From Klebsiella michiganensis (GTDB taxonomy: Bacteria; Pseudomonadota; Gammaproteobacteria; Enterobacterales; Enterobacteriaceae), in assembly GCF_002925905.1 (NCBI RefSeq), contig NZ_PRDB01000013.1:1-64000 (forward strand): a stretch of 64,000 nucleotides of DNA, read 5' to 3'. Under the pieces are notes generated by a model. The model made no database searches. It was not told where the DNA came from and saw only the letters and a list, made by a program, of their open reading frames with translations. The translations under genes were made by a program, and so were the position numbers. Every line of letters begins with the position of its first letter. Within the stretch, counting starts at the first letter, position 1. Shown here one piece after another: positions 27,234 to 38,379 of the stretch.

Positions 27234-28451
27234 ATGACACACACACCTTCCGAACGCCTAATCTGGCGCAACGTCCGTCTGGCCACGCTCGATCCACGTT
27301 TCTCTCAGCCGTATGGACTCGTGGAGCATCATGCGCTGCTGGTGCGCGATGGACGCATTGAAGCCATTGTGCCCGAAAGCGAGGCGCCCGCAGGGCAGAG
27401 TATTGACCTCGGCGGTAGGCTGCTCACGCCGGGGCTGATTGATTGCCACACGCACCTGGTCTTCGGCGGAAGCCGGGCGCAGGAGTGGGAGCAGCGCCTC
27501 AACGGCGTCTCCTACCAGACCATTAGCGCCAACGGCGGCGGCATTAACGCGACCGTGCGCGCCACCCGGGAAAGCAGCGAGACGGAGCTGCTGGCGCTGG
27601 CCCGGCAGCGGCTGGCTCGTCTGCTGCGCGAAGGGGTCACCACCCTGGAGATCAAGTCCGGCTACGGGCTGGATCTCGCAAACGAACGTAAAATGCTGCG
27701 GGTTGTACAACAGCTTGCCGCAACGCATACCGTTGAGATTTCCCCCACGCTACTCTCCGCCCACGCCACGCCGCCGGAATATAAAGGCGACCCGGACGGC
27801 TATATCAATCTGGTATGCGAAATCATTCTGCCCACGCTGTGGGAAGAGGGGCTATTTGAAAGCGTCGATGCCTTCTGCGAAAACGTCGGCTTTACCCCCG
27901 CGCAGACTGAACGGGTTTACAGTACGGCCCAGGCATTAGGTATCCCGGTAAAAGGTCACGTTGAGCAGCTCTCTTCGCTGGGCGGCGCCGAATTAGTGAG
28001 CCGCTATAAAGGCCTGTCCGCCGACCATATTGAATACCTGACCCCAGAGGGCGTGGCGGCGATGAGCCGCAACGGCACCGTGGCGGTGCTCCTGCCCGGC
28101 GCGTTCTATTTCCTTAACGAAACCCGCAGGCCGCCGGTTGAACTGCTGCGCGAATATCAGGTTCCGATGGCGGTGGCGACGGACTACAACCCCGGCACCA
28201 GCCCCTTCGCCAGCCTGCATCTGGCGATGAATATGGCCTGCGTGAAATTTGGCTTAACGCCGGAGGAGGCGTGGGCAGGCGTAACCCGTCATGCGGCGCA
28301 GGCGCTGGGCCGCCAGGCGAGCCACGGCCGGCTGGCGCCGGGCTTCGTTGCTGATTTTGCTATCTGGGACGCGGAGCATCCGGTTGAGATGGTTTACGAG
28401 CCGGGGCGCAGCCCGCTCTGGCAGCGCGTGGTGCGAGGAGAAATCGCGTGA
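27234..28451 (+). CDS. hutI: Imidazolonepropionase HutI
   Basis: Third step of histidine degradation: opens the ring of imidazolone-5-propionate to give N-formimino-L-glutamate. It has 405 residues and the amidohydrolase fold. The metal-binding HTH of [12 protein letters not shown] is near residue 70, a further ligand is in [12 protein letters not shown], and the C-terminal Asp is in [12 protein letters not shown] choose the ATG at 27234; a TTG three codons earlier is also open. It is first gene of the hutI-(hutG)-hutC unit, downstream of a HutC site. Confidence 0.95.
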   Translation: MTHTPSERLIWRNVRLATLDPRFSQPYGLVEHHALLVRDGRIEAIVPESEAPAGQSIDLGGRLLTPGLIDCHTHLVFGGSRAQEWEQRLNGVSYQTISANGGGINATVRATRESSETELLALARQRLARLLREGVTTLEIKSGYGLDLANERKMLRVVQQLAATHTVEISPTLLSAHATPPEYKGDPDGYINLVCEIILPTLWEEGLFESVDAFCENVGFTPAQTERVYSTAQALGIPVKGHVEQLSSLGGAELVSRYKGLSADHIEYLTPEGVAAMSRNGTVAVLLPGAFYFLNETRRPPVELLREYQVPMAVATDYNPGTSPFASLHLAMNMACVKFGLTPEEAWAGVTRHAAQALGRQASHGRLAPGFVADFAIWDAEHPVEMVYEPGRSPLWQRVVRGEIA

Positions 28452-28455
28452 AGCT

Positions 28456-28537
28456 ATGATAACCGACGACCGCCGGGATTTGTCAGGGGCGCGACCACAG
28501 CGCGGAGGCGCGGCAAATCGCCCATTGGTGGCAGTAG
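28456..28537 (+). pseudogene. hutG: Remnant of hutG (formimidoylglutamase), internally deleted and frameshifted
   Basis: The five bases after the hutI stop lead to ATG at 28456 and codons ending GAT TTG. Then, after a shift of frame at 28483, comes QGRDHSAEARQIAHWWQ and a stop at 28535-28537. QGRD(D)SAEA is a HutG N-terminal sequence and QIAHWW is the HutG C-terminus, so nearly all of the roughly 310 codons between have been lost. The enzyme would turn formiminoglutamate into glutamate and formamide. The intact order in Klebsiella and Salmonella is hutI-hutG-hutC, so the remnant is exactly in place. Confidence 0.85.
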
Positions 28538-28591
28538 CGATTCAGTATATTCTGGACGTTTCGCCGCCCATTCGCACAAGGAAGCCCGGCC

Positions 28592-29317
28592 ATGTTCTCA
28601 TCGCAACCTCGTTCCGCGCCTGCGCCTTTCTATGAAAAGGTGAAACAGGCTATTAGCGAAAAGATCCACAGCGGCGTCTGGCGTCCGCACGATCGCATTC
28701 CTTCGGAGGCGGAGCTGGTGGCGCAGTTTGGCTTTAGCCGGATGACCATCAATCGGGCGCTGCGCGAGCTGACCGATGAAGGCCGGCTGGTGCGATTACA
28801 GGGGGTGGGGACGTTTGTCGCGGAGCCGAAAGGGCAGTCGGCGCTGTTTGAAGTGCGCAGCATCGCGGAGGAAATTACCTCTCGTCATCATCAGCACCGC
28901 TGCGAGGTGGTGCTGCTGGAGGAAACGCAGGCGGATCTGATTCAGGCCGCGGCGCTCAACGTGGCCGCCGGTACGCGGATTTTCCATTCGCTGATGGTGC
29001 ATTTTGAAAATGAGGTCCCGGTACAGATTGAGGACCGCTGCGTCAACGCCTCCGTGGTGCCGGACTATCTGCGTCAGGACTATACCGCGACCACGCCCCA
29101 CGACTATCTGTCGCTGATCGCCCCTCTGACCGAAGGGGAGCACATTGTTGAGGCGGTGCAGGCAACGGCGGAGGAGTGCGCGCTGCTGCATATTCACGCG
29201 CACGACCCGTGTCTGCTGATCCGCCGCCGCACCTGGTCCACCACCCATATCGTTTCCCACGCGCGCCTGATTTTCCCCGGCAGCCGCTACCGTCTGCAGG
29301 GCCATTTTGGTTCCTGA
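28592..29317 (+). CDS. hutC: Histidine-utilisation repressor HutC
   Basis: A GntR-family repressor released by urocanate. It has 241 residues: an N-terminal winged helix (IPSEAELVAQFGFSRMTINRAL, about 32-53) and a C-terminal UTRA ligand domain from about 90. The sequence matches Klebsiella/Salmonella HutC. AAGGAAG lies before the ATG. It sits between the hutG remnant and hutU and has operators on both sides (27203-27212 and 29398-29417). Confidence 0.95.
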   Translation: MFSSQPRSAPAPFYEKVKQAISEKIHSGVWRPHDRIPSEAELVAQFGFSRMTINRALRELTDEGRLVRLQGVGTFVAEPKGQSALFEVRSIAEEITSRHHQHRCEVVLLEETQADLIQAAALNVAAGTRIFHSLMVHFENEVPVQIEDRCVNASVVPDYLRQDYTATTPHDYLSLIAPLTEGEHIVEAVQATAEECALLHIHAHDPCLLIRRRTWSTTHIVSHARLIFPGSRYRLQGHFGS

Positions 29318-29356
29318 TCTTCCTGCGCGTCGGCAAAACGTGATTGCTGACGCAAT

Positions 29357-29371
29357 ATAACAAAAATGTAT
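29357..29371 (+). promoter_or_regulatory. Possible NAC site upstream of hutU
   Basis: ATA-N6-ATGTAT matches the NAC consensus ATA-N6-TNGTAT with one mismatch, about 90 bp before hutU. NAC activates hutUH under nitrogen limitation in Klebsiella. The assignment rests on this motif and the genus-level context. Confidence 0.5.
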
Positions 29372-29397
29372 CTTTTGTGTTAAATCCTGGCTTGCGT

Positions 29398-29417
29398 ATG
29401 CTTGTATAGACAAGTAT
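29398..29417 (+). promoter_or_regulatory. HutC operator of hutUH
   Basis: The palindrome-like 20-mer ATGCTTGTATAGACAAGTAT matches the HutC operator known in Klebsiella and lies in the hutU promoter. Confidence 0.85.
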
Positions 29418-29460
29418 ATGTATCTACGTACACAACGTTAATTGTCAGGAGAAACCCCCG

Positions 29461-31149
29461 ATGTCGCAAAGCAAATACCGCCAGCAGGACGTACGTGCAC
29501 CGCGTGGCACAACGTTAAATGCGAAGAGCTGGCTGACCGAAGCTCCGCTGCGTATGCTCATGAATAACCTCGACCCGGATGTCGCCGAAAACCCGCATGA
29601 GCTGGTGGTGTATGGCGGCATCGGACGCGCGGCGCGCAACTGGGAATGCTATGACGCTATCGTGAAGGCGCTGAAAAACCTGGAGAGCGACGAAACGCTG
29701 CTGGTGCAGTCCGGTAAGCCGGTGGGTGTATTCAAAACCCATGAAAACTCGCCGCGGGTGCTGATCGCCAACTCCAACCTGGTGCCGCACTGGGCAACCT
29801 GGGAACACTTTAACGAGCTGGATGCCAAAGGGCTGGCGATGTACGGCCAGATGACCGCCGGCAGCTGGATCTACATTGGCAGCCAGGGCATCGTGCAGGG
29901 CACCTATGAAACCTTCGTTGAGGCAGGCCGCCAGCACTACCAGGGCAGCCTGAAGGGGCGCTGGGTGTTGACCGCCGGTCTGGGCGGCATGGGCGGCGCG
30001 CAGCCGCTGGCCGCGACCTTAGCGGGCGCCTGCTCGTTGAATATCGAATGCCAGCAGAGCCGCATCGATTTCCGCCTGCGAACCCGCTACGTTGACGAAC
30101 AGGCGACGTCGCTGGATGACGCGCTGGCGCGCATCAAAAAATACACCGCCGAGGGCCGGGCAATCTCTATCGCACTGTGCGGCAATGCGGCAGAGATCGT
30201 GCCGGAAATGGTCAAACGCGGCGTGCGCCCGGATATGGTGACCGATCAGACCAGCGCCCACGACCCGCTGCACGGCTATCTGCCGAAAGGCTGGAGCTGG
30301 GAAGAGTACCAGGCTAAGGCCGAGTCGGACCCGCAGGGCACTATCCTGGCGGCGAAACGCGCAATGGCCGACCACGTGCAGGCGATGCTGGCATTCCACG
30401 AAATGGGCGTGCCGACGTTTGACTACGGCAACAACATTCGCCAGATGGCCCAGGAGATGGGCGTTGGCAACGCGTTTGCTTTCCCAGGCTTCGTTCCCGC
30501 CTATATCCGCCCGCTATTCTGCCGCGGCATCGGCCCGTTCCGCTGGGTTGCCCTGTCCGGCGACCCGCAGGACATCTATAAAACCGACGCGAAAGTGAAA
30601 GAGATCGTTAAAGACGATAAGCACCTGCATCACTGGCTGGATATGGCCCGCGAGCGTATCAGTTTCCAGGGGCTACCGGCGCGTATCTGCTGGGTAGGCC
30701 TCGAATGGCGGCAGAAGCTGGGGCTGGCGTTTAACGAAATGGTCCGCAGCGGCGAAGTCTCCGCGCCGATCGTCATTGGCCGCGACCATCTTGACTCCGG
30801 CTCCGTCGCCAGCCCGAACCGCGAGACGGAAGCGATGCGCGATGGTTCCGACGCCGTCTCCGACTGGCCGCTGCTCAACGCCTTACTGAATACCGCCAGC
30901 GGGGCGACCTGGGTGTCGCTGCATCACGGCGGCGGCGTCGGGATGGGCTTTTCGCAGCACTCCGGCATGGTTATCGTCTGCGACGGTACCGATGAAGCGG
31001 CGGCGCGCATTGCCCGCGTCCTGCACAACGACCCGGCGACCGGCGTGATGCGTCATGCCGACGCGGGCTACGATATCGCGATTGAGTGCGCGACAGAACA
31101 AGGTTTGAATCTTCCGATGGTGGCAGCAACGCAGGAGCACGCTAAATGA
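29461..31149 (+). CDS. hutU: Urocanate hydratase HutU
   Basis: Second step of histidine breakdown: adds water to urocanate using tightly bound NAD as electrophile. The 562-residue protein is the usual length. The NAD-binding motif [10 protein letters not shown] is near residue 178, and the conserved C-terminal [15 protein letters not shown] is present. CAGGAG precedes the ATG. It is first of hutUH; its stop overlaps the hutH start by four bases. Confidence 0.97.
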   Translation: MSQSKYRQQDVRAPRGTTLNAKSWLTEAPLRMLMNNLDPDVAENPHELVVYGGIGRAARNWECYDAIVKALKNLESDETLLVQSGKPVGVFKTHENSPRVLIANSNLVPHWATWEHFNELDAKGLAMYGQMTAGSWIYIGSQGIVQGTYETFVEAGRQHYQGSLKGRWVLTAGLGGMGGAQPLAATLAGACSLNIECQQSRIDFRLRTRYVDEQATSLDDALARIKKYTAEGRAISIALCGNAAEIVPEMVKRGVRPDMVTDQTSAHDPLHGYLPKGWSWEEYQAKAESDPQGTILAAKRAMADHVQAMLAFHEMGVPTFDYGNNIRQMAQEMGVGNAFAFPGFVPAYIRPLFCRGIGPFRWVALSGDPQDIYKTDAKVKEIVKDDKHLHHWLDMARERISFQGLPARICWVGLEWRQKLGLAFNEMVRSGEVSAPIVIGRDHLDSGSVASPNRETEAMRDGSDAVSDWPLLNALLNTASGATWVSLHHGGGVGMGFSQHSGMVIVCDGTDEAAARIARVLHNDPATGVMRHADAGYDIAIECATEQGLNLPMVAATQEHAK

Positions 31150-32669
31150 ACGCTTTAACACTGATTCCGGGTCAACTCAGCCTGTCGCAGCTGCGCGACG
31201 TCTACAGCCAGCCGCTGAACATTACGCTAGACGAAAGCGCGTTCGCGGCGATTGATGACAGCGTTGCCTGCGTCAACGCGATTCTGGCGGAAGGCCGCAC
31301 CGCCTACGGTATCAACACCGGTTTTGGCCTGCTGGCGCAGACGCGCATCTCAACCGAAGATCTGGAAAACCTTCAGCGATCGCTGGTGCTGTCGCACGCG
31401 GCGGGGATTGGCGAACCGCTGGATGATGACCTCGCGCGTCTGATTATGGTGCTGAAAATTAACAGCCTGTCGCGCGGCTTTTCCGGCATTCGCCTGAGCG
31501 TGATTCAGGCGCTGATTGGCCTGGTCAACGCGGGCGTGACGCCGTGGATCCCGGCGAAGGGATCGGTCGGCGCCTCCGGCGACCTCGCGCCGCTGGCGCA
31601 TATGTCTTTGACCCTACTTGGCGAAGGGAAAGCGCGCGTGCGCGGCGGGGAGTGGCTGCCGGCGACGGAAGCGCTGCGTCAGGCGGGGCTTGAGCCGATT
31701 ACTCTGGCGGCGAAAGAGGGGCTGGCGCTGCTCAACGGCACGCAGGCGTCGACGGCGTTTGCCCTGCGCGGCCTGTTCGAAGCCGAAGACCTGTTCGCTT
31801 CCGCGGTAGTTTGCGGGTCGTTAACCACCGAAGCGGCGCTCGGTTCGCGTCGTCCGTTTGATCCGCGCATTCACGAAGCGCGCGGTCAGCGCGGGCAGAT
31901 TGACGCCGCGGCGCTCTATCGCCATCTGCTGACCGACGACAGCGCGATTTCCCAGTCGCACCATAACTGCACCAAGGTGCAGGACCCGTACTCTCTGCGC
32001 TGCCAGCCGCAGGTGATGGGTGCCTGCCTGACCCAGCTTCGCCAGGCGGCGGAAGTGCTGCTGGTTGAAGCCAACGCGGTATCCGATAACCCGCTGGTGT
32101 TCGCCAGCGAGAACGACGTGATTTCCGGCGGTAACTTCCACGCCGAACCGGTGGCGATGGCGGCGGATAATATCGCGCTGGCGATTGCCGAAATCGGTTC
32201 GCTGTCGGAGCGCCGTATCGCGCTGATGATGGACAGCCATATGTCGCAGCTGCCCCCTTTCTTGGTCAAAAACGGCGGCGTTAACTCCGGCTTTATGATT
32301 GCCCAGGTGACGGCGGCGGCGCTGGCCAGCGAGAACAAAGCGCTATCGCACCCGCACAGCGTGGACAGTCTGCCGACCTCCGCTAACCAGGAAGACCACG
32401 TCTCGATGGCCCCGGCCGCCGGCCGCCGCCTGTGGGCGATGGCGGAAAATACCCGCGGCGTACTGGCCGTGGAGTGGCTGGCCGCCGTGCAGGGTCTGGA
32501 TATGCGCGAAGGCCTGAGCAGCAGCCCGCTGCTGGAAGAGGCGCGCCACCTGCTGCGCGAACGGGTGACCCATTATACCGAGGACCGCTTCTTCGCCCCG
32601 GACATCGAAAACGCCATTGCGCTCCTGGCGGCGCGTCATCTGACGCGGCTGCTGCCTGCCGTGCTCTGA
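31146..32669 (+). CDS. hutH: Histidine ammonia-lyase HutH
   Basis: First step of the pathway: removes ammonia from histidine to form urocanate. It has 507 residues. The Ala-Ser-Gly that cyclises to the MIO group is in [15 protein letters not shown] (near residue 143). The active-site Tyr is in [11 protein letters not shown] and further signature residues are in [15 protein letters not shown]. Coupled to hutU by an ATGA overlap. A 10-bp stem-loop follows before the permease. Confidence 0.97.
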   Translation: MNALTLIPGQLSLSQLRDVYSQPLNITLDESAFAAIDDSVACVNAILAEGRTAYGINTGFGLLAQTRISTEDLENLQRSLVLSHAAGIGEPLDDDLARLIMVLKINSLSRGFSGIRLSVIQALIGLVNAGVTPWIPAKGSVGASGDLAPLAHMSLTLLGEGKARVRGGEWLPATEALRQAGLEPITLAAKEGLALLNGTQASTAFALRGLFEAEDLFASAVVCGSLTTEAALGSRRPFDPRIHEARGQRGQIDAAALYRHLLTDDSAISQSHHNCTKVQDPYSLRCQPQVMGACLTQLRQAAEVLLVEANAVSDNPLVFASENDVISGGNFHAEPVAMAADNIALAIAEIGSLSERRIALMMDSHMSQLPPFLVKNGGVNSGFMIAQVTAAALASENKALSHPHSVDSLPTSANQEDHVSMAPAAGRRLWAMAENTRGVLAVEWLAAVQGLDMREGLSSSPLLEEARHLLRERVTHYTEDRFFAPDIENAIALLAARHLTRLLPAVL

Positions 32670-32705
32670 GACCAACGCTAAACCATCGCTGTTCGCTGTA
32701 CCTGC

Positions 32706-32730
32706 GCCGGGAGGATCTCTTCCTCCCGGC
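32706..32730 (+). other. Stem-loop between hutH and the permease gene
   Basis: A perfect 10-bp stem GCCGGGAGGA/TCCTCCCGGC with a five-base loop and no T-tract after it. It may reduce expression of the permease relative to hutUH or protect the hutUH message. Confidence 0.55.
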
Positions 32731-32781
32731 CACCCTACACGCATATTTGTCGTCGTATAAAAACTATCAGGACACTTGCAT

Positions 32782-34164
32782 ATGCAACAACAAAACAAGC
32801 CACACCTGCTGCGCGGGCTGAATGCCCGGCACATTCGTTTTATCGCCCTCGGCTCCGCCATCGGTACCGGGCTGTTCTACGGCTCGGCATCGGCGATCAA
32901 GGCCGCGGGCCCGGCGGTACTGCTGGCCTATCTGATCGGCGGCGCGGCGGTGTTTATCGTGATGCGGGCGCTGGGGGAAATGGCGGTACGCAACCCCGTT
33001 TCCGGCTCCTTCAGCAGCTACGCGCGCCAGTATCTTGGCCCGCTGGCGGGTTTTATTACCGGCTGGACCTACACCTTTGAGATGGTGATCGTCGCCCTCG
33101 CGGACGTTACCGCGTTCGGCATCTATATGGGGCTGTGGTATCCCGATGTTCCCCGCTGGATCTGGGTGCTGAGCATTATCTTTTTTATCGGCGCCATGAA
33201 CCTGTGCAGCGTGCGCGTTTTCGGCGAGATGGAGTTCTGGCTGTCGCTGATCAAAGTAGTGGCGATTATTGCCATGATTGTGGCAGGCGGCAGCATCATT
33301 TTCTTTGGATTCGGTAACGCCTTTCCGGCAACCGGGCTGGAGAATTTGTGGAGCCACGGCGGCTTTGCCCCTAACGGCTGGGAGGGGATTATCGCCTCGC
33401 TCGGTATCGTGATGTTTGCCTTTGGCGGCGTCGAGATTATCGGCGTGACCGCGGCGGAAGCGAAGAATCCGCAGAAGGTGATCCCGCAGGCGATCAATAC
33501 TATCCCGCTGCGAATCGTGCTGTTCTATGTCTGCACCCTGGCGATTCTGATGGCGATTTTCCCGTGGAACAGCTTCGGCGAGCGGGGCAGTCCGTTCGTG
33601 CTGATTTTTGATGGTCTGGGGATTCCGGCGGCGGCTACCATCCTGAATATCATCGTGATCAGCGCCAGTATTTCGGCGATTAACAGCGATATTTTTGGCG
33701 CGGGGCGCATGATGTACGGCATGGCGAAAGAGGGGCTGGCGCCGAAGAGCTTCCAGCGCATCGCCAGCAACGGGGTGCCGTGGATGACGGTGGTGGTGAT
33801 GGGCGTGGCGCTGCTGGCGGCGGTGGTGCTGAACTACCTGATGCCGGAGCAGGTGTTTGTGCTGATTGCCTCGCTGGCAGCTTTTGCTACGGTGTGGGTC
33901 TGGCTGATGATCCTGCTGGCCCACTTTGCGATGCGTCGCGGCCTGTCCGCTGAAGAGCGCGGCAATATCGCGTTCCCGGTGCCGTTCTGGCCGGTGGCGC
34001 CGCTGCTGACGCTGCTGTTTATGGGACTGGTCATCGCGGTGCTGGGGATGGTGGAGGAGACGCGGATTGCGCTTATCGCCGGTCTGGTATGGCTCGGACT
34101 GCTGACGGCGGTGTGGTTTGCGCGGGTGCGCAAAAACGCCGTGCAGGCGGTGACGGAGTCGTGA
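32782..34164 (+). CDS. Amino-acid permease, AAT family (probable histidine transporter)
   Basis: A 460-residue APC-superfamily permease with twelve predicted membrane segments. It starts [27 protein letters not shown], the consensus substrate-binding region of segment 1. It is most like the ProY/HutT group. Placement downstream of hutUH, at 112 bp and on the same strand, suggests histidine or urocanate uptake. I cannot prove the substrate. The ATG at 32782 is chosen over an in-frame TTG two codons upstream. Confidence 0.85.
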   Translation: MQQQNKPHLLRGLNARHIRFIALGSAIGTGLFYGSASAIKAAGPAVLLAYLIGGAAVFIVMRALGEMAVRNPVSGSFSSYARQYLGPLAGFITGWTYTFEMVIVALADVTAFGIYMGLWYPDVPRWIWVLSIIFFIGAMNLCSVRVFGEMEFWLSLIKVVAIIAMIVAGGSIIFFGFGNAFPATGLENLWSHGGFAPNGWEGIIASLGIVMFAFGGVEIIGVTAAEAKNPQKVIPQAINTIPLRIVLFYVCTLAILMAIFPWNSFGERGSPFVLIFDGLGIPAAATILNIIVISASISAINSDIFGAGRMMYGMAKEGLAPKSFQRIASNGVPWMTVVVMGVALLAAVVLNYLMPEQVFVLIASLAAFATVWVWLMILLAHFAMRRGLSAEERGNIAFPVPFWPVAPLLTLLFMGLVIAVLGMVEETRIALIAGLVWLGLLTAVWFARVRKNAVQAVTES

Positions 34165-34175
34165 TTGTTTTGGTT

Positions 34176-34265
34176 TACCCGGGTTGCGGCTGACGCCTTA
34201 CCCGGGCTACCTAATCGCACTCACCTGTAGCCCGGATAAGGCGTTTACGCCGCCATCCAGGGCTT
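34176..34265. repeat. REP pair (BIME) between the permease gene and ybhB
   Basis: Two inverted REP units: GGTTGCGGCTGACGCCTTACC within 34176-34209, and GCCCGGATAAGGCGTTTACG within 34228-34265. They lie between converging genes and the second touches the ybhB stop. They may act as transcript-end structures. Confidence 0.85.
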
Positions 34266-34740
34266 AGCTAAACAGGGCGGTAATCGACGCGCTGCCGAGG
34301 CTGTGGAAATGGACGTTAAAGCCGACCATCGCGCCGCTCGCGCCCTCATCGACCGCAATTTTTTCGACGTCCAGCGCGTGGACGGTAAAGATATAGCGAT
34401 GGGTCTCGCCTTTTGGCGGCGCCGCGCCGCCGTATCCGGCCTGGCCAAAATCGGTACGGGTCTGAATCGCTTCTTCGGGCAGTTCCGCCTGTCCGGAGCC
34501 GGCTCCCTGCGGTAACACGCGGGTATCGGCCGGAAGATTGGCCACCAGCCAGTGCCACCAGCCGGAGCCGGTGGGCGCATCGGGATCGAAGCAGGTCACC
34601 ACAAAGCTTTTGGTTCCGGCCGGCACATCGTCCCACGCCAGATGCGGCGAGATATTATCGCCATCGTAGCCCATGCCGTTAAAGACATGACGATTGGGCA
34701 GCTTCTCACCATCCTGTAAATCATGACTGATTAATTTCAT
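34264..34740 (-). CDS. ybhB: YbhB, PEBP-family protein
   Basis: A 158-residue cytoplasmic protein of the phosphatidylethanolamine-binding (Raf kinase inhibitor-like) family. The ligand pocket motif DPDAPTGSGWWHWLV is near residue 53, and GETHRYIFTVHALD follows. It matches E. coli YbhB closely. The molecular role is unknown. It is next to bioA as in E. coli, on the same strand but separated by about 70 bp. Confidence 0.93.
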   Translation of the reverse strand: MKLISHDLQDGEKLPNRHVFNGMGYDGDNISPHLAWDDVPAGTKSFVVTCFDPDAPTGSGWWHWLVANLPADTRVLPQGAGSGQAELPEEAIQTRTDFGQAGYGGAAPPKGETHRYIFTVHALDVEKIAVDEGASGAMVGFNVHFHSLGSASITALFS

Positions 34741-34809
34741 CGTCTCTCCTCGTAGTCATCCGCTGATTAGCCAGAAAGTGTAGCGCGAGAGAGGCGCCAT
34801 TACCGTCGC

Positions 34810-36099
34810 TTATTCGCTAAAAAATGTTTCTTCCTGAACCGCGGCGTTTACCGCCCGCGTCAGGCGACTCAGCTGCTCCGGCGTAATGATGTACGGCGGC
34901 ATCAGGTAAATCAGGCGACCGAACGGGCGGATCCACACGCCTTGTTCGACGAAAAAGCGCTGCAGGGCGGCCATATTCACCGGCCGATGCGTCTCGATCA
35001 CGCCAATCGCTCCCAGCACCCGCACATCGGCAACCTGCGCGGATTCGCACGCCGGCGCCAGTTCGGCGCTGAGCTGCGCTTCAATGGCTGCCACCTGCTG
35101 CTGCCATTCGCCGCTTTCCAGCAGGCGCAGGCTCTCGGTCGCCGCCGCGCAGGCCAGCGGGTTGCCCATAAAGGTCGGGCCGTGCATAAAGCAGCCGGCT
35201 TCCCCGTCGCTGATAGTTTCTGCCACCTGACGGGTGGTGAGGGTGGCGGAGAGGGTCATGGTGCCGCCGGTCAGCGCTTTGCCGAGGCACAGAATATCCG
35301 CCGCAATCCCCGCGTGCTCGCAGGCGAACAGCTTACCGGTTCGACCAAAGCCGGTGGCGATCTCATCGGCGATCAGCAGGATGCCCTCGCGATCGCACAT
35401 CCTGCGGATCCGCCTGAGCCACTCGGGGTGGTACATCCGCATTCCGCCCGCGCCCTGAACAATCGGCTCGAGGATCACCGCGGCGATTTCATGGCGGTGG
35501 GCGGCCATCAGACGGGCGAACGGTACCATATCCCGCTCATCCCAGTCGCCGTCGAAGCGGCTCTGCGGCGCCGGGGCGAAGAGGTTATCCGGCAGATAGC
35601 CCTGCCACAGGCTGTGCATTGAGTTCGTCGGATCGCAGACCGACATCGCGCCGAAGGTATCGCCGTGATAGCCGTTGCGGAAGGTGAGAAAGCGCTGGCG
35701 CGGGTCGCCTTTCGCCTGCCAGTACTGCAGCGCCATTTTCATCGCCACTTCGACGGCGACGGAGCCGGAATCGGCGAGGAACACGCATTCGAGGCTTTCC
35801 GGGGTCATCGCCACCAGCTGGCGGCACAGGGCGACCGCGGAAGGGTGGGTAATCCCACCGAACATGACGTGCGACATCTGGTCAATCTGCGCTTTCATCG
35901 CCGCGTTCAGGCGCGGGTGATTATAGCCATGAATGGCCGCCCACCAGGACGACATGCCGTCAACCAGCTGCCCGCCGTCGGCGAGGGTCAGCTCACAGCC
36001 GTGGGCGGCCACGACCGGATAGACCGGCAGCGGCGAAGTCATTGAAGTGTAAGGGTGCCAGATGTGGCGCCGATCGAAAGCGAGATCGTCCGTTGTCAT
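34810..36099 (-). CDS. bioA: Adenosylmethionine-8-amino-7-oxononanoate aminotransferase BioA
   Basis: Makes diaminopelargonate from KAPA, using S-adenosylmethionine as amino donor and PLP as cofactor. It has 429 residues like E. coli; the PLP Lys lies in CLGKALTGG, with [13 protein letters not shown] before it. The ATG at 36099 gives MTTDDLAFD; the open frame runs a further 20 codons through the bio operator and is not used. It is divergent from bioBFCD and shares the BirA operator. Confidence 0.97.
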   Translation of the reverse strand: MTTDDLAFDRRHIWHPYTSMTSPLPVYPVVAAHGCELTLADGGQLVDGMSSWWAAIHGYNHPRLNAAMKAQIDQMSHVMFGGITHPSAVALCRQLVAMTPESLECVFLADSGSVAVEVAMKMALQYWQAKGDPRQRFLTFRNGYHGDTFGAMSVCDPTNSMHSLWQGYLPDNLFAPAPQSRFDGDWDERDMVPFARLMAAHRHEIAAVILEPIVQGAGGMRMYHPEWLRRIRRMCDREGILLIADEIATGFGRTGKLFACEHAGIAADILCLGKALTGGTMTLSATLTTRQVAETISDGEAGCFMHGPTFMGNPLACAAATESLRLLESGEWQQQVAAIEAQLSAELAPACESAQVADVRVLGAIGVIETHRPVNMAALQRFFVEQGVWIRPFGRLIYLMPPYIITPEQLSRLTRAVNAAVQEETFFSE

Positions 36100-36106
36100 A
36101 ATCGAC

Positions 36107-36140
36107 TTGTAAACCATTTTGAAAACATTTAGGTTTACGA
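36107..36140. promoter_or_regulatory. BirA operator (bioO)
   Basis: The inverted repeat TTGTAAACC-N16-GGTTTACGA is almost the E. coli bio operator. It lies between bioA and bioB, where biotinyl-AMP-bound BirA represses both directions. Confidence 0.93.
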
Positions 36141-36184
36141 GTATAAACCGAACCAACAATTAACAAAACCCTTTGGAGAGGCTA

Positions 36185-37225
36185 ATGGCTCACCACCCCC
36201 GCTGGACAATGTCGCAAGTTACTGATTTATTTAATAAACCATTTCTGGATCTGCTGTTTGAAGCGCAACAGATCCATCGCCAGCACTTCGACCCGCGCCA
36301 GGTTCAGGTCAGCACGCTGCTGTCGATTAAGACCGGCGCCTGCCCGGAAGACTGCAAATACTGCCCGCAAAGCGCGCGCTATAAAACCGGTCTGGAATCC
36401 GAACGCCTGATGGAGGTTGAACAGGTGCTTGAGTCGGCGCGACAGGCGAAACAAGCCGGTTCAACCCGCTTCTGTATGGGGGCGGCGTGGAAGAATCCGA
36501 ACGATCGCGATATGCCGTATCTTGAGCAGATGGTGAAAGGGGTAAAAGCGCTGGGGCTGGAAGCGTGCATGACCCTTGGCACGCTCAACGATAGCCAGGC
36601 CCAGCGTCTGGCCGGCGCCGGTCTGGATTACTACAACCACAACCTCGATACCTCGCCGGAATTCTACGGCAATATCATCACCACCCGCACCTACCAGGAG
36701 CGCCTCGATACCCTCGATAAAGTGCGCGATGCCGGAATTAAAGTGTGCTCCGGCGGTATTGTCGGGCTGGGGGAAACGGTCAAAGACCGCGCCGGGCTGC
36801 TGCTACAGCTGGCCAATCTGCCGACGCCGCCGGAAAGCGTGCCGATCAACATGCTGGTGAAGGTCAAAGGCACGCCGCTGGCGGATAACGACGACGTGGA
36901 CGCCTTTGATTTTATTCGTACTATCGCCATCGCGCGCATCATGATGCCGACCTCGCACGTGCGCCTCTCCGCCGGTCGTGAACAGATGAACGAACAGACC
37001 CAGGCAATGTGCTTTATGGCCGGGGCGAACTCGATTTTCTACGGCTGCAAGCTGCTGACCACGCCAAACCCGGAAGAGGACAAAGACCTGCAGCTGTTCC
37101 GCAAGCTGGGGATTAATCCGCAGCAGACCGAGGTACTGGAAGGCGATAACGCCCAGCAGCAGCGGCTGGAGCAGGCGTTGATGAACCCGGATACCGAGGA
37201 ATATTACAACGCGGCGGCGCTATGA
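36185..37225 (+). CDS. bioB: Biotin synthase BioB
   Basis: A radical SAM enzyme that inserts sulfur into dethiobiotin. It has 346 residues; the CxxxCxxC cluster is [13 protein letters not shown] (Cys53, 57, 60) and the 2Fe-2S cluster ligands include Cys in FCMGAAW and EACMTLG. The start at 36185 gives MAHHPRW; GGAGAG is just upstream. First of bioBFCD; its stop overlaps bioF by four bases. Confidence 0.97.
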   Translation: MAHHPRWTMSQVTDLFNKPFLDLLFEAQQIHRQHFDPRQVQVSTLLSIKTGACPEDCKYCPQSARYKTGLESERLMEVEQVLESARQAKQAGSTRFCMGAAWKNPNDRDMPYLEQMVKGVKALGLEACMTLGTLNDSQAQRLAGAGLDYYNHNLDTSPEFYGNIITTRTYQERLDTLDKVRDAGIKVCSGGIVGLGETVKDRAGLLLQLANLPTPPESVPINMLVKVKGTPLADNDDVDAFDFIRTIAIARIMMPTSHVRLSAGREQMNEQTQAMCFMAGANSIFYGCKLLTTPNPEEDKDLQLFRKLGINPQQTEVLEGDNAQQQRLEQALMNPDTEEYYNAAAL

Positions 37226-38379
37226 GCTGGCAGCACCGCATCGAGCTGGCGCTGGCGGAACGGCAGGCGGCGAATGCCTTGCGCAGTCGCCTGCCGGTGA
37301 CGCTGGGCGCAGGACGCTGGCTCAGCCGCGAAGGGCGGCGCTGGCTCAATTTTTCCAGCAACGATTATCTTGGCCTCAGCCAGCATCCGGCTATCGTCAA
37401 GGCCTGGCAGCAGGGCGCGGATCGCTATGGCGTCGGCAGCGGCGGCTCCGGCCACGTCAGCGGCTATAGCGAGGCGCACCGCGCGCTGGAGGAGCTGCTG
37501 GCCGACTGGCTGGGCTATCCGCGCGCGCTGCTGTTTATTTCCGGCTTTGCCGCGAATCAGGCGGTGATTGCCGCGCTGGCGGGCAAAGAGGATCGGATTG
37601 TCGCCGACCGTCTCAGCCACGCTTCGCTGCTGGAAGCCGCCAGCCTAAGCCCGGCGCAGCTGCGGCGTTTTCAGCACAACGACAGCCGCCATCTTGACGA
37701 TTTGCTGGCGAAACCGCTATCCGGCCAGCAGCTGGTGGTGACCGAAGGCATTTTTAGCATGGACGGCGATAGCGCGCCGCTGGCTGAGGTTTCTCAGGCG
37801 GCGCGGGCGGCCGGCGCGCTTCTGCTGGTTGACGACGCGCACGGTATCGGCGCGCTCGGCGAAGAGGGGCGCGGCAGCTGCTACGCGCAGCAGGTACGCC
37901 CGGATCTGCTTATCGTCACCTTCGGTAAAGCGTTTGGCGTCAGCGGCGCGGCGGTGCTGTGCAGCGAGGCGCTGGCGGATTATCTGCTGCAGTTTGCCCG
38001 CCATCTGATTTACAGCACCGCCATGCCGCCGGCGCAGGCGGTGGCGCTGAGCGCCGCGCTGGCCGTGATTCGCAGCGACGAGGGTCAGCAGCGGCGGGAA
38101 ACGCTGGCCGGCCATATCGCCGACTTTCGCCGGGGAATGTCCCACTATCCCGGGGAGCTCACTGATTCCGGCAGCGCGATCCAACCGCTGATCGTCGGCG
38201 ACAACGCCCGCGCGCTGCGGCTGGCGGCGCGTCTGCGTGAGGAAGGCTGCTGGGCGACGGCCATTCGCCCGCCGACGGTTCCCGTCGGCAGCGCGCGGCT
38301 GCGCCTGACGCTGACCGCCGCGCACGAGTCTGCCGATATCGCCCGCCTGCTGGAGGTGCTGCATGACGGCGGTGAATAA
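37222..38379 (+). CDS. bioF: 8-amino-7-oxononanoate synthase BioF
   Basis: A PLP enzyme joining alanine with pimeloyl-ACP to give KAPA. It has 385 residues; the PLP Lys is in [11 protein letters not shown] (near residue 237), with [11 protein letters not shown] before it. The start overlaps bioB (ATGA) and the end overlaps bioC by 17 bases. Confidence 0.96.
   Translation: MSWQHRIELALAERQAANALRSRLPVTLGAGRWLSREGRRWLNFSSNDYLGLSQHPAIVKAWQQGADRYGVGSGGSGHVSGYSEAHRALEELLADWLGYPRALLFISGFAANQAVIAALAGKEDRIVADRLSHASLLEAASLSPAQLRRFQHNDSRHLDDLLAKPLSGQQLVVTEGIFSMDGDSAPLAEVSQAARAAGALLLVDDAHGIGALGEEGRGSCYAQQVRPDLLIVTFGKAFGVSGAAVLCSEALADYLLQFARHLIYSTAMPPAQAVALSAALAVIRSDEGQQRRETLAGHIADFRRGMSHYPGELTDSGSAIQPLIVGDNARALRLAARLREEGCWATAIRPPTVPVGSARLRLTLTAAHESADIARLLEVLHDGGE

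Noticed and set aside
32767-33924. 385-codon frame antisense to the permease
   Set aside because: Low-complexity, His/Asp/Arg-rich translation of the complement of a membrane protein; no ribosome site.
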